Made by a program: the position numbers and the translations under genes. A DNA stretch of 64,000 nt from DAHUYF01 sp035945115 (GTDB lineage: Bacteria; Pseudomonadota; Alphaproteobacteria; ATCC43930; CGMCC-115725): NCBI GenBank assembly GCA_035945115.1, contig DASZAN010000167.1, positions 77,405-141,404 on the forward strand, read 5' to 3'. This document shows, piece after piece, positions 7,935-18,651 of this stretch. The stretch's first letter is position 1. Every line of letters begins with the position of its first letter. The notes under the pieces were generated by a model. That model made no database searches and had not been told where the DNA came from. It was given only the letters and a program-made list of their open reading frames with translations.

Positions 7935-9200
7935 ATGGAACTGGGATGGCCGCTTCCGAAACGACGCGATATGATCCGGCGACTCGCGGAAGGCCCGGCG
8001 ACGGAGACCTACCGATTACGGTTTCAAGGGCGATCTCAGGTATTTCCGATTCGCAGAGTACCTTTGGGATTCCCGAAGTACCGGCTTGACAACGGTCGGA
8101 CTCAGGCGGCGCAAGCGGAGTATTTGGCGACGCACCCGGAATTGAGCGTGGACTTTTTCTCGCACGATCTTGAGTCCATTCAGACCCATCGTGTGCAGCA
8201 CGATCTATTGAAGAGGATGATTCAAGACGATGGTGATAAAGATCTGCTGAGATTCTTCACCAGTCACGAGCAAGATCAGCCTTTCATTCTTTCGGATGAT
8301 GGCTTCGTGATAAATGGCAATCGTCGGCTATGCGCACTGCGCGAGCTCTACGAGAGCAGTCGCGCAGATTTCGCGAAGTTTGAAGACATTGACGTTGTAT
8401 TCCTGCCACCTGCCGACGCCCGCGATATCGATCGCCTTGAGGCGATATTGCAGATAACGGAAGATATCAAGGCGACATACAGCTGGACCGCGACGGCGTT
8501 CATGTTGCGTAAACGGCGCGACGAGCATCGCTTTACGGAAGAAGAGCTATCGCAGCTTTACGAGCTCTCAGAAACCGACATCAGGGAGCTTTTGGATATG
8601 CTCTCGCTTGCGGAATCGTATCTTGAAGATCGCGGGATAACCAAGCAGTACGGCAAGGTTGAGAAGTCAGAATATGCTTTTCGGCAGCTGCTCAAGATGA
8701 GGCGCAGATTCAAAACCGAACCTGAGAAGGAGGTATTTGAGCGCATCGCCTATTGTCTAATTGATCAACCGACTGCTGCTGGTGGGCGGGTTTACGCCGC
8801 GATACCAGACGTTCGTGAGCACTTCGAGCATATCATTCCGGCTCTACAGGAACACATCAAACCGCCTAAAAACGAGACCGCAAGCCGCACTGCAGTGACC
8901 CCCTTACTCGGTGGACAGCCATCGCCATTGTTAGGCCTCGCTGAGGCGCTCAGCGACAAGAAAAATTACGGCAAAACGCGCGACGTCGTCACAGAAGTAA
9001 TAGCGACGCGTAAGAGCATTGAAAGAGAGACAAAGAAAGAGAATGCGGCGATTTCGTTGATCGGACGCGCGTTGTCTCTCCTTTCGGATGCTTCTATGGC
9101 GATCAGCGAGGGTGCGTCAACAACCGGCATCCTCGGAGATCTCGACAAATTGACAGCTCTGGTTCAGAAACTTCGCAGTCAGATTAATGGCAAAGCTTAG
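7935..9200 (+). CDS. ParB/Spo0J-like domain protein of the defence-like cluster
   Basis: 421 aa. Residues about 36-140 resemble the ParB N-terminal domain: a VPLGFPKYRLDNGRTQ strand region, then DDGFVINGNRRLCALREL (GNRR at 128-131), matching the ParB box with its conserved arginines. ParB folds are now known to bind or hydrolyse nucleotides, and ParB-like proteins occur in several phage-defence loci. Residues about 185-250 look like a helix-turn-helix region (FTEEELSQLYELSETDIREL). A predicted helical C-terminus of about 150 residues follows. I chose the start at 7935 because GGGAG precedes it; the longer reading frame runs into cas1. It overlaps the SNF2 gene by 14 bases, so both belong to one operon. 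Confidence 0.75.
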   Translation: MELGWPLPKRRDMIRRLAEGPATETYRLRFQGRSQVFPIRRVPLGFPKYRLDNGRTQAAQAEYLATHPELSVDFFSHDLESIQTHRVQHDLLKRMIQDDGDKDLLRFFTSHEQDQPFILSDDGFVINGNRRLCALRELYESSRADFAKFEDIDVVFLPPADARDIDRLEAILQITEDIKATYSWTATAFMLRKRRDEHRFTEEELSQLYELSETDIRELLDMLSLAESYLEDRGITKQYGKVEKSEYAFRQLLKMRRRFKTEPEKEVFERIAYCLIDQPTAAGGRVYAAIPDVREHFEHIIPALQEHIKPPKNETASRTAVTPLLGGQPSPLLGLAEALSDKKNYGKTRDVVTEVIATRKSIERETKKENAAISLIGRALSLLSDASMAISEGASTTGILGDLDKLTALVQKLRSQINGKA

Positions 9201-10977
9201 CATTACTTACGAGCACACGGACCTGCTCGCTATTCTTTCATCGGACCAATCAGGGTCCGCGTGGGAAGCCGTGCGACGCGTCTGCGAAGATTATTCTGAC
9301 GAAGTAAGTGTGCTTTCTTCGACCGCTCTGCAAATGCCGTGGTGGGCTTTTCTGGGTTGCCGAAGTGCAATCGGATACTACGTATCACGCTTCAACATGG
9401 ATCTCTCACTGGATGATGCGGCTCGCAGCGCCCTCGAGAATGCCGCAGAACAAGACAGCAGGATTTCCACAGCTGCGAAAATACCGGACCTTGATCAAAC
9501 TGCAACGCTCAAACGATTACGAGGGGCGGGTTTTGAAAGAGACCTGAAAGCTTTTCAGCTACGGAATGTCGTAAAACTTGCGCGCTTGCCCGTCGGCGCT
9601 ACGTTTTCCGTACCAGGGTCCGGGAAAACTACAGAGGCACTTGCTTTCTACGTGCTTCAAAAGCAAGCAGGCTCGCGGTTGTTGGTGATCTGTCCCAAAA
9701 ACGCCTTCGCCGCATGGGAGGAGCAGCTATCGGAATGCATGCCCGGATATTCGCACGAATTCGTGCGGCTAACGGGTGGACCTATTTCCATTGCTCGTAT
9801 ATTGCGAGATCGTAACCCGTACCTAATGCTGATCACCTATCAACAGTTCCTCACCATATCGAGTCTCATTACGGCCTACCTGCATCGATTCGACAGCTTC
9901 ATCTTTCTTGACGAGAGCCACCGTATCAAACGCGGGGTCGATGGCAAGATCGCAAATGCGATCCTTCGCGCTGCTCCCGTCGCGCGTGGGCGGTTAGTGA
10001 TGACCGGCACGCCGCTCCCGAACTCAATTTCAGATCTGGTGCCGCAAATCAAATTTCTGACGCCCCAAGCTGTTATTGACGAAGATAGCGTTGAAGCTTT
10101 CATTAAGCCAATTTATGTGAGGACGAGAAAAAGTGAACTTGATCTCCCGGACATTAAGCGCATTCAATTGCCTATAAGCATGACACCGGGACAAAGACGC
10201 CTTTATCAGCTGATGCGGTCCGAGCTAGCGAGACAGATGAGCGAATTTATTACACAGCGAGATCGGCTACTTCTACGTCAAATGGGACGAAGCGCGCTGA
10301 CGCTCCTGCAATTCGCTTCAAATCCGGCACTGCTTGGTAAAAGAGATTTTGCGCACGCCGAGTTGCTTGCTGATGTCCTCGACGAGGGCGATAGCCCCAA
10401 GGTCGAATACGCGTGCAAAAGAGCTCGGATGCTTGCGAAGCAAGGACGTAAAACAATCATCTGGTCGAGCTTCGTAGAGAACGTAGAAGTGATATCTGCG
10501 CGACTCGTGGACCTCGGCGCGGATTACATTCATGGAGGTGTCGAAGCAAGTTCTGATTTCGACGAAGATAGTCGAGAGGCAAAGATACGGACCTTCCACG
10601 ACGATCCTCACGCGTTCGTCCTCGTTGCCAACCCGGCTGCCTGCGGCGAAGGGATCAGTCTGCATACTGTCTGTCATAATGCTATCTATGTGGATCGAAC
10701 TTACAACGCAGCACAGTACCTCCAGTCAGAGGACCGCATTCATCGAATTGGCCTCAAGCCCACTGATGTTACTTATGTGGAAATCCTGTGTTGCAGCGAT
10801 TCCGTCGATGAGTCGGTGGAACGTCGCTTGCGATCGAAAATCGCTCAGATGGCGCGCGTATTGGACGATGAGGACTTGAACATCGCGCCTATTCCACTGG
10901 ATCCAGACGATCTGGCTCTCGACGACGACGATTTTAGTGACTTCCTGACCCACATCTTGGCGGAAGCGGCCATTTGA
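9187..10977 (+). CDS. SNF2-family DEAD/DEAH ATPase (helicase-like)
   Basis: 596 aa. Motifs run in order: motif I VPGSGKTTEAL (about residues 141-151), motif II DESH (about 242), motif III MTGTPLPNS (about 272), and motif VI QSEDRIHRIG (about 513) in the C-terminal RecA-like half. This is an SF2/Snf2 translocase, compact and with no obvious extra domains apart from an N-terminal 140-residue region and an acidic C-terminus (DPDDLALDDDDFSD). SNF2 proteins translocate on double-stranded DNA and are components of DISARM and other restriction-like systems. The start overlaps the ParB-like gene and the stop lies 7 bases before a tiny ORF. Confidence 0.9.
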   Translation: MAKLSITYEHTDLLAILSSDQSGSAWEAVRRVCEDYSDEVSVLSSTALQMPWWAFLGCRSAIGYYVSRFNMDLSLDDAARSALENAAEQDSRISTAAKIPDLDQTATLKRLRGAGFERDLKAFQLRNVVKLARLPVGATFSVPGSGKTTEALAFYVLQKQAGSRLLVICPKNAFAAWEEQLSECMPGYSHEFVRLTGGPISIARILRDRNPYLMLITYQQFLTISSLITAYLHRFDSFIFLDESHRIKRGVDGKIANAILRAAPVARGRLVMTGTPLPNSISDLVPQIKFLTPQAVIDEDSVEAFIKPIYVRTRKSELDLPDIKRIQLPISMTPGQRRLYQLMRSELARQMSEFITQRDRLLLRQMGRSALTLLQFASNPALLGKRDFAHAELLADVLDEGDSPKVEYACKRARMLAKQGRKTIIWSSFVENVEVISARLVDLGADYIHGGVEASSDFDEDSREAKIRTFHDDPHAFVLVANPAACGEGISLHTVCHNAIYVDRTYNAAQYLQSEDRIHRIGLKPTDVTYVEILCCSDSVDESVERRLRSKIAQMARVLDDEDLNIAPIPLDPDDLALDDDDFSDFLTHILAEAAI

Positions 10978-10984
10978 GCATGCG

Positions 10985-11131
10985 ATGACGTTCTCAGTCG
11001 GCGTCCTCTACTCCGCCCAACGCTTCCTAGAACTAGTCGGCGAAGGCGGGATGCACGTGGCCGAGTTTGAGAAGGCGTTTCAGATTTTCGAAGTAGCCTC
11101 AGCGGCTGCAGTGCTAGTGGTACCAATCTGA
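10985..11131 (+). CDS. Tiny ORF between the SNF2 and DUF3883 genes (48 aa)
   Basis: An ATG 7 bases after the SNF2 stop opens a 48-codon frame (MTFSVGVLYSAQRFLELVGE, then helical sequence ending VLVVPI). It stops 3 bases before the next gene, so it fills the gap exactly. There is no recognisable domain. The tight spacing argues for a real small component. The alternative is that it is the former N-terminus of the DUF3883 protein separated by a frameshift, which is plausible because that gene otherwise starts at a TTG. Confidence 0.4.
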   Translation: MTFSVGVLYSAQRFLELVGEGGMHVAEFEKAFQIFEVASAAAVLVVPI

Positions 11132-11134
11132 CAT

Positions 11135-11926
11135 TTGGAATCCTATCCGCACGAGTCCGATCAATGGGATAGGAGATGCGGGCCGGAGCCAAGTGTCAGA
11201 TTCGATCCACTAGGTGTAGCACAGGAGTGTGCTTGGGTGAGCCTTGGAACAGATGGAGCTGTTCGGTTAACTATTTCCGGGGTTGAAATCCTGTCACTAG
11301 AGCGCCCCGACGTTCGCTTACAACGTCAGGTGCGCGACCTAATTCTAAAGCTGGATCCTCCCTGGACGAAGCGCATTCAGTATGGGCGCGCTGAAGCGGT
11401 TCGGTTCATGCCACCCGATGCGGTACAAACTTTCGACGAAGCCGGATTGCTCTCCGACTGGAGTGATGAGCTAGTAGGTTGGTGGGATGATTTGGCGCTC
11501 TCCGTCCGTAGCAGGCGCGCCGACGCAAATTTAAAAATCGGGAGGCGTGCGGAAAAGTTGTCATTGCTGTACGAGCGTGATAGAACAGGCAGAGATCCAA
11601 AATGGCAAGCAATTGAATCGTCCTTTTCAGGGTTTGACATCCTGTCAATCGTGAGCGCTGACCTACCGGAGCCGTTGAAGGTAGAAGTGAAAGGATCAAT
11701 GCTGCCAGTGCGTGAAGCTCATTTTTTCGTCACCCGGCATGAATGGGAAGTTGCCACGGTGCAAGGAACTTACTGTTTCCACATTTGGCCGTTGTCGCGC
11801 AATCCCACGAGTCCCATTGTAATTTCCTCTGAACATATGGCTCGACATATAGCGATGGACCAAGGCGAAGGAATGTGGGATCAGGTGAAGATTCCGTTTT
11901 CCGCGTTTACACCTCAGGCCCCGTAG
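11135..11926 (+). CDS. DUF3883-like, putative PD-(D/E)xK nuclease of the defence-like cluster
   Basis: 263 aa from a TTG start; no ATG or GTG sits earlier in frame. The C-terminal half resembles DUF3883: E140 in GRRAEKLSLLYER, D168 in GFDILS, then E184-x-K186 in KVEVKGS, followed by the FFVTRHEWEVA strand-helix. This arrangement matches a restriction-endonuclease-like PD-(D/E)xK site. DUF3883 domains are frequent in phage-defence proteins next to helicases. The first roughly 130 residues are unrecognised. The gene ends inside the 3' end of the methyltransferase gene on the opposite strand (20-base convergent overlap). Confidence 0.72.
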   Translation: MESYPHESDQWDRRCGPEPSVRFDPLGVAQECAWVSLGTDGAVRLTISGVEILSLERPDVRLQRQVRDLILKLDPPWTKRIQYGRAEAVRFMPPDAVQTFDEAGLLSDWSDELVGWWDDLALSVRSRRADANLKIGRRAEKLSLLYERDRTGRDPKWQAIESSFSGFDILSIVSADLPEPLKVEVKGSMLPVREAHFFVTRHEWEVATVQGTYCFHIWPLSRNPTSPIVISSEHMARHIAMDQGEGMWDQVKIPFSAFTPQAP

Positions 11927-12815
11927 ACCCGTTTGCTGTAAAATTCGACGGTGGTTTAGAGACCTTCCAATTGGGATCCGGTATGATGACCGGCTGATCG
12001 CCACGAACGGCCAATTGCCCCCTCTTAGCGTATTTCACACGGCTGCAAGCGATTTTAAAGTATTGTTTTCGTTTCTCGATGCCGATGAACTTTCTGTTTT
12101 CCAGGACTGCAGCAACGGCTGTGGTTCCGGATCCTATGAACGGGTCGAGCACTAACCCATCCGGAGGGCAGAGTGCGCGAACCAAGCGCCGGACCAGGGC
12201 GATTGGAAATTGGCACGGGTGTGCCGTCTTTTCCGCGTGAGCCGCTTTTACATTTGGGAAATCCCAAACGTCAGAAGGATTTTTTCCAAGGGGATTGCCG
12301 CTCGGCTCACCATACCGAGCACCTTTGTAATGGCGCTTTCCGGGATACTTCTGCGGCACGCGAACGGCGTCGAGATCGAAAAAATATTCCTTGCCGATCG
12401 TGTACCATAAAATAACCTCGTGGCGCCCGCTGAAACGATGCATACTATGCAGTCCGTGTCCGAAGGTCCAGGCAATGCGGTTTCGCAGATAGATGTTTTC
12501 GTAATCGGCCATAATGGAGTGCACAATAAAATCTAGCGGCATGCAAACGCCATCTTTCAGATGATAGCCGACTTGCCAGCAAATACTCCCACCGTTCCGA
12601 GTTGCTCGAATGACCTCGGGGAGAATCTTTTCGTGTAGCTTCCTGAACTCGCTGAGATCGGTGGACACGTCATATGGCTTTCCAACGTAATAAGGGGGCG
12701 AGGTTACCGTCAGACTGACGGAGTGATCAGCCAAACGGGGAACTATGTCCAGAGAATCGCCTAACGTTAAGCCCATCTTTTTGAAGGTGGGCTTTCGACG
12801 GACCTTGTCAGTCAT
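11907..12815 (-). CDS. Site-specific DNA methyltransferase, beta-class order (N4-cytosine or N6-adenine)
   Basis: 302 aa. The catalytic motif IV is TSPPYY at residues 38-43, and the S-adenosylmethionine motif I DPFIGSGTT lies near the C-terminus (224-232). This is the beta-type order (motif IV before motif I). TSPPY is typical of N4-cytosine and some N6-adenine enzymes. The region from about 105 to 220 (including DVWDFP and HPCQFP) is also characteristic of this class. It is probably the modification partner of the nearby putative nuclease and helicases. It converges with the DUF3883 gene and lies 106 bp downstream of the helicase gene, on the same strand. Confidence 0.92.
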   Translation of the reverse strand: MTDKVRRKPTFKKMGLTLGDSLDIVPRLADHSVSLTVTSPPYYVGKPYDVSTDLSEFRKLHEKILPEVIRATRNGGSICWQVGYHLKDGVCMPLDFIVHSIMADYENIYLRNRIAWTFGHGLHSMHRFSGRHEVILWYTIGKEYFFDLDAVRVPQKYPGKRHYKGARYGEPSGNPLGKNPSDVWDFPNVKAAHAEKTAHPCQFPIALVRRLVRALCPPDGLVLDPFIGSGTTAVAAVLENRKFIGIEKRKQYFKIACSRVKYAKRGQLAVRGDQPVIIPDPNWKVSKPPSNFTANGSTGPEV

Positions 12816-12921
12816 GGGTGTCTTCCATAAAAGTGCTATGCCAGAAGCGCCGCTACCCGAAACGTACCATACGGGAACACCGGGATCTAGTTCGAAGAAA
12901 ATCTATCGGCTGATTCCGGCG

Positions 12922-15162
12922 TCAATTGTGCTGAAGAACAATCCCTTCGTGAACCGCACCTTTGATGACGGGAGCTAGTCCGCCAGAGCGTAAGTCCGCG
13001 ATCAGCGTAACTGACTGACGAGCGCGGCTGGCTGCAAGGTACAGATTTGATCCAAAGCGGCTGCGGCCCAGTGATGACGGCCGTCCGATATCATCTCTCT
13101 CGTTCACATCTGCAACTATGACGTGATCAAATTGAACGCCGGCGACATATTCGGGCATGCTGAACACAATCCTGGAACCGACATACTGGAGTCGATTCAA
13201 GCTCTCGCGACTATCAACAACGTATAATCTGTCGGCATACCGGCTCGCTTTCGTTATAACGTCAAAAGACTTATGGCTCAGGGTTATAATAGCCGTTTTT
13301 CCACGCCCCGATTGCCTTTGTAGCCGCTCCGCTGCTGAAACGGCACCGTCATAAACTTCTAACTGGCCAGCAAACTCACTAGCAACAGGACGTTGACCTG
13401 AAGGCAATGCCGATTTGGCGAGGCCCGGCAACCATTCTTCCGATAAATCGCTTTCGGGAAAATGGTGATTGACGTATGCAAGAAAATGGGCGATTTCCGG
13501 CGTGTATCGAAACACGTCACTAAACTCAAAATCCCGAAGTTGCTTCGCCTGTCCAGCAGCCAGCGGAATGGCGCTGTCATCTGTTCCGAACGCGGCCTCA
13601 ACGAAAACTGCACGCGGTGATTGTCTAGGATCGAGCGCCATTAACAAGATCGGCCATTCGGCTTCTGCATTGCGCATCAATGATGGGAATGCGGCTCGCT
13701 CAATTCTGTTAAAAAGATGATACTCATCCACGAAGATTGCGTCATAGCCAAGCCGCTGACGGCGTGCGTCCCATCGGAAGCTATCCAGATAGCCCAGGTA
13801 GTCGGCGACAAGCTGATCTACGCTGATGAACCCTTCGCGTCTCAACGAAGCTCGGTATTGGTCATAGAGAGCCAGAATCAATTCCCGATCGCCGGTGGAC
13901 TCAAGAGGCATTAAATATCTTGGTCGGCGGCGCTCTTTAACATAAGCTTCGCGCTTTGCTTGATTGTCACGCACCCCTTCAGCGTCAAGTACGCAAGCGA
14001 TCTCATTCATGAGATCCCAACAGAATTCCTCGTGAGATGGTGAATCAGGCGGTGCTTCGAAGGCTTTTCGGGTGGCTTCTGATGTTGTGCTCCTTTGTGT
14101 AATCCAAGCTCCATGCTGATACACCTTAACGATATCGGAAAGAATTATAAGTTGAAGTTTTTTTCCCTCATGAGCATCGTTGGAAATGGGTCGCAGGTCA
14201 CCGAGATCTTCAGACAGATCGTGAATAGCAAGGCCAAGTAAGGTGTCGATCCGGATTAGCTGATCGTTCTGTGAACTTAGAATGAGATCGTTCTCGTCGA
14301 GGGCAATGGCATAATCTACTGCCAATTCCGCCGCGCTCGCGTTGTGCGTGAGAAACAGAAATCGATACGGCTTAGCCTCCGCCTTTCTTACCGTAGCCTC
14401 CCTCAAAAGTTTTGCGACCATCGCAAGCGACTTCCCAGTTCCAGCGGCTCCCTTCAAACGAATGGGACGGTCGAGGTCGGCATCGACGAACTCTCGTTGG
14501 CGCTTAGTAAGGCGCCTCTCATAGAGATACGTTAACTTCCATCCCTGAACGACCGTGTCCACCTGTTCAGGTAGGTCGCTCAAATTGAGCGTGGTCGGTC
14601 CAACATGGAGCGATTTCGTAGACTTATTGACTCGAAGAGCGAGAGCATTTCGTCGTTCACTAAGGACGTTCCCAAGCAAATCAAAATCGGGATTGAGTGT
14701 GTTATAGTCCTTTTGCGTGCGCGTAATATCAAACACATAAGCGACACGATCGCCTGAAAGCCGTCGCCACATTGCTAGGCGGCGTTGATCTGCCTTTGAA
14801 AGCGACTGAGCTTGAAAAGTAACGTATTTCCCGCCGGAGAAAGGCCTCCAGTAGTCAGGCAACTGGCCACTCCCATCAAGAACCAATACTCCCGCTTGCA
14901 CAGCACGTCGGAGCGCTTCTAAACGCGAATCGTTGTCGCCAAAACACAAAAAAAGTTTTCCAGGTTCAATCCGAATTACAATCGATGGACCGATCTTGTC
15001 CTCATCTGTTCGGAAAACGTAGGAGACATCCTTGTGTTTTACCGTGAGGAGGGGAGCATCTTCCGCATCGAAAACGAGGGTGTCACTCCAATTTTCAGCT
15101 AGGGCAATTCCGGCGTGAAATCGGTGAGCTGCTGGCAGGCTAAAAACGAGTGCTTTTGTCAT
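12922..15162 (-). CDS. Superfamily 1 (UvrD/Rep-like) DNA helicase
   Basis: 746 aa. Walker A is LKGAAGTGKSLAM (about residues 236-250) and Walker B is FVDEYHLF (about 475). The C-terminal part carries VQFDHVIVADVN and LYLAASRARQSVTLI, the UvrD-type motifs V-VI. About 230 residues precede the first motif and do not resemble a known helicase N-terminus; they may be a nuclease-like or recognition domain. Its ATG overlaps the stop of the upstream gene (ATGA), so the two are coupled. SF1 helicases with their own N-terminal domains are common in defence systems such as Gabija and Zorya; this one matches none that I can name. Confidence 0.88.
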   Translation of the reverse strand: MTKALVFSLPAAHRFHAGIALAENWSDTLVFDAEDAPLLTVKHKDVSYVFRTDEDKIGPSIVIRIEPGKLFLCFGDNDSRLEALRRAVQAGVLVLDGSGQLPDYWRPFSGGKYVTFQAQSLSKADQRRLAMWRRLSGDRVAYVFDITRTQKDYNTLNPDFDLLGNVLSERRNALALRVNKSTKSLHVGPTTLNLSDLPEQVDTVVQGWKLTYLYERRLTKRQREFVDADLDRPIRLKGAAGTGKSLAMVAKLLREATVRKAEAKPYRFLFLTHNASAAELAVDYAIALDENDLILSSQNDQLIRIDTLLGLAIHDLSEDLGDLRPISNDAHEGKKLQLIILSDIVKVYQHGAWITQRSTTSEATRKAFEAPPDSPSHEEFCWDLMNEIACVLDAEGVRDNQAKREAYVKERRRPRYLMPLESTGDRELILALYDQYRASLRREGFISVDQLVADYLGYLDSFRWDARRQRLGYDAIFVDEYHLFNRIERAAFPSLMRNAEAEWPILLMALDPRQSPRAVFVEAAFGTDDSAIPLAAGQAKQLRDFEFSDVFRYTPEIAHFLAYVNHHFPESDLSEEWLPGLAKSALPSGQRPVASEFAGQLEVYDGAVSAAERLQRQSGRGKTAIITLSHKSFDVITKASRYADRLYVVDSRESLNRLQYVGSRIVFSMPEYVAGVQFDHVIVADVNERDDIGRPSSLGRSRFGSNLYLAASRARQSVTLIADLRSGGLAPVIKGAVHEGIVLQHN

Positions 15163-16013
15163 CGAGCGCCGTCCATTCCGGATATCGTGGCTTGATTGAG
15201 GCGATGAAGCGCCTGGCCATGTCGCACCGCATGATCGTCCGGTAGGCCGATTCTCTGGAAGAGAAAAGCGAAACGTTGGGCCATGGAGTATTTGTAGACG
15301 CGCGAGAGACGACCAAACCGATAGGCACGCTTCGATCCCTGGCGAACTTCCGCTAGTGAATCGGTAATTTGGTTGAGTCGTATAGCACCTATCTGGTCAA
15401 GCAAAATGTAGTAGCCAGTCTCATCACCTGGTTCAGTAATCCCTGTGATAAAAAAAATGTCGTCGGGCAGCTTTGCCAATTCATTTGACGCTTGCTTTAG
15501 GAGATCGGACCTACCCTGGCTACGACAACGCATCAGATGTTCAAGACATGCTGATCGTAGAGGGGCTTTACACTGTTCGACCACCGTCCTCGCGCGAGTC
15601 GCGTTATCGATCAATCTGGCTCGTTCTCTCTCCTCTGAGACTAACAAGGCATCACAGATGTCTGTTGCGTTCGTTGTGGTAATCCACCGCGCGACGTCCG
15701 TTTCGTCAAGTGCAGTAGCTTCAGCATCGACCGCTTTGCGGAGGCGATTTACCATCTGCGTGGTGTCGTGGACGAGTTTGTCGCGCGCACGCTCCAGTTT
15801 TGATCTGCTCCAAACAACATCGATGTAATCGGCCTGGGTGATTACCCGAAGAAAGACGAGCTCCTGTTCCGGCCGGGCCCGTTGAATATCACAGTCCGCG
15901 GTGATAATGACCCCATATTTCTCAAGTGGGTGCGCCCGAGTCCAATCCTCGAAACCCAGCAAATCACCTTGCCAGATCGGTGAGCCGGCTCTGAAATCGA
16001 GATCCAATTCCAC
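15159..16013 (-). CDS. ITADCDI-motif protein coupled to the helicase
   Basis: 284 aa, unknown function. The N-terminus reads SPIWQGDLLGFEDW, then GVIITADCDIQRARPEQE (residues 34-51). The ITADCDI-type segment is a signature I have seen in uncharacterised proteins of accessory loci. The middle is helical (RDKLVHDTTQMVNRLRKAVDAEA...), and the C-terminal third is a mixed domain (DIFFITGITEPGDETGYYIL). It is the first gene of the leftward helicase-methyltransferase arm and overlaps the helicase start by 4 bases. Its promoter should lie in 16014-16100. It is the last gene before core chromosome. Confidence 0.6.
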   Translation of the reverse strand: MELDLDFRAGSPIWQGDLLGFEDWTRAHPLEKYGVIITADCDIQRARPEQELVFLRVITQADYIDVVWSRSKLERARDKLVHDTTQMVNRLRKAVDAEATALDETDVARWITTTNATDICDALLVSEERERARLIDNATRARTVVEQCKAPLRSACLEHLMRCRSQGRSDLLKQASNELAKLPDDIFFITGITEPGDETGYYILLDQIGAIRLNQITDSLAEVRQGSKRAYRFGRLSRVYKYSMAQRFAFLFQRIGLPDDHAVRHGQALHRLNQATISGMDGAR

Positions 16014-16103
16014 TCTATCGTTCCCGACGCGAAAATCGACCGTGCCAACGCATCGATGCGGTTGGGAAATGGTAACATCGTTGCCAAGGCCGTCAACTCA
16101 TGC

Positions 16104-16147
16104 CCTCATCCCTATACCCCCCCCACTTTGTGCGGAGAGGGACGAGG
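16104..16147. repeat. Imperfect inverted repeat at the island/core junction
   Basis: CCTCATCCCT at 16104-16113 pairs with AGGGACGAGG at 16138-16147 (one mismatch), with a C-tract in the loop. It resembles the short CCCTCATCC...GGACGAGG extragenic palindromes of many alphaproteobacteria. It lies between the ITADCDI gene and the yyaL-like gene, so it marks the start of normal chromosome. It may also act as a transcription barrier. Confidence 0.55.
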
Positions 16148-16174
16148 ATGCGCGTGCGACGAGGGACATCGATT

Positions 16175-18199
<2,025 letters not shown>

Positions 18200-18306
18200 A
18201 CGAGATCAACGATGAAAGTGAGGCCGGTGACGCATTGCGTGGGCGTCATTCGAGACTATACTGTGGCGCCCTGCCGCAGCGCCAACCCAGCCGCCACGAT
18301 CACACG

Positions 18307-18651
18307 ATGAGCTCCGATCCGCCGCTCTTCTACCAGACGCACGTCTTTTGCTGCACCAACACGCGTCCGCCCGGACATCCCAAGGGCTGCTGTAGCGCCA
18401 AAGGCAGCGAGAAGCTGCGCAATTACATGAAGGTGCGCGCCAAGGAGATGGGCCTCGCCGAAACCCGCATCAACGCCGCCGGCTGTCTCGACCGCTGCTC
18501 GCACGGGCCCACCATGGTGATCTATCCCGAAGGCGTCTGGTATCGCTATGACAACACGGCCGACATCGACGAGATCCTAGAGACGCATCTCGTGAAAGGT
18601 GGACGCGTCGCGCGCCTCATGCTGACGCCCGATCAGCGCGAACCAGAATGA
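18307..18651 (+). CDS. (2Fe-2S) ferredoxin-like protein, thioredoxin-fold type
   Basis: 114 aa. Four cysteines suitable for a 2Fe-2S cluster: VFCCTNTRPPGHPKGCC, then NAAGCLDRCSHGP near residues 58-66. The PTMVIYPEGVWYRYD segment is typical of the thioredoxin-like ferredoxin family (as in the NuoE-type fold). It is probably an electron carrier of unknown partner. I start at 18307 rather than at an upstream in-frame codon, because conservation begins at this point. It overlaps the DUF4142 gene by 4 bases. Confidence 0.87.
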   Translation: MSSDPPLFYQTHVFCCTNTRPPGHPKGCCSAKGSEKLRNYMKVRAKEMGLAETRINAAGCLDRCSHGPTMVIYPEGVWYRYDNTADIDEILETHLVKGGRVARLMLTPDQREPE

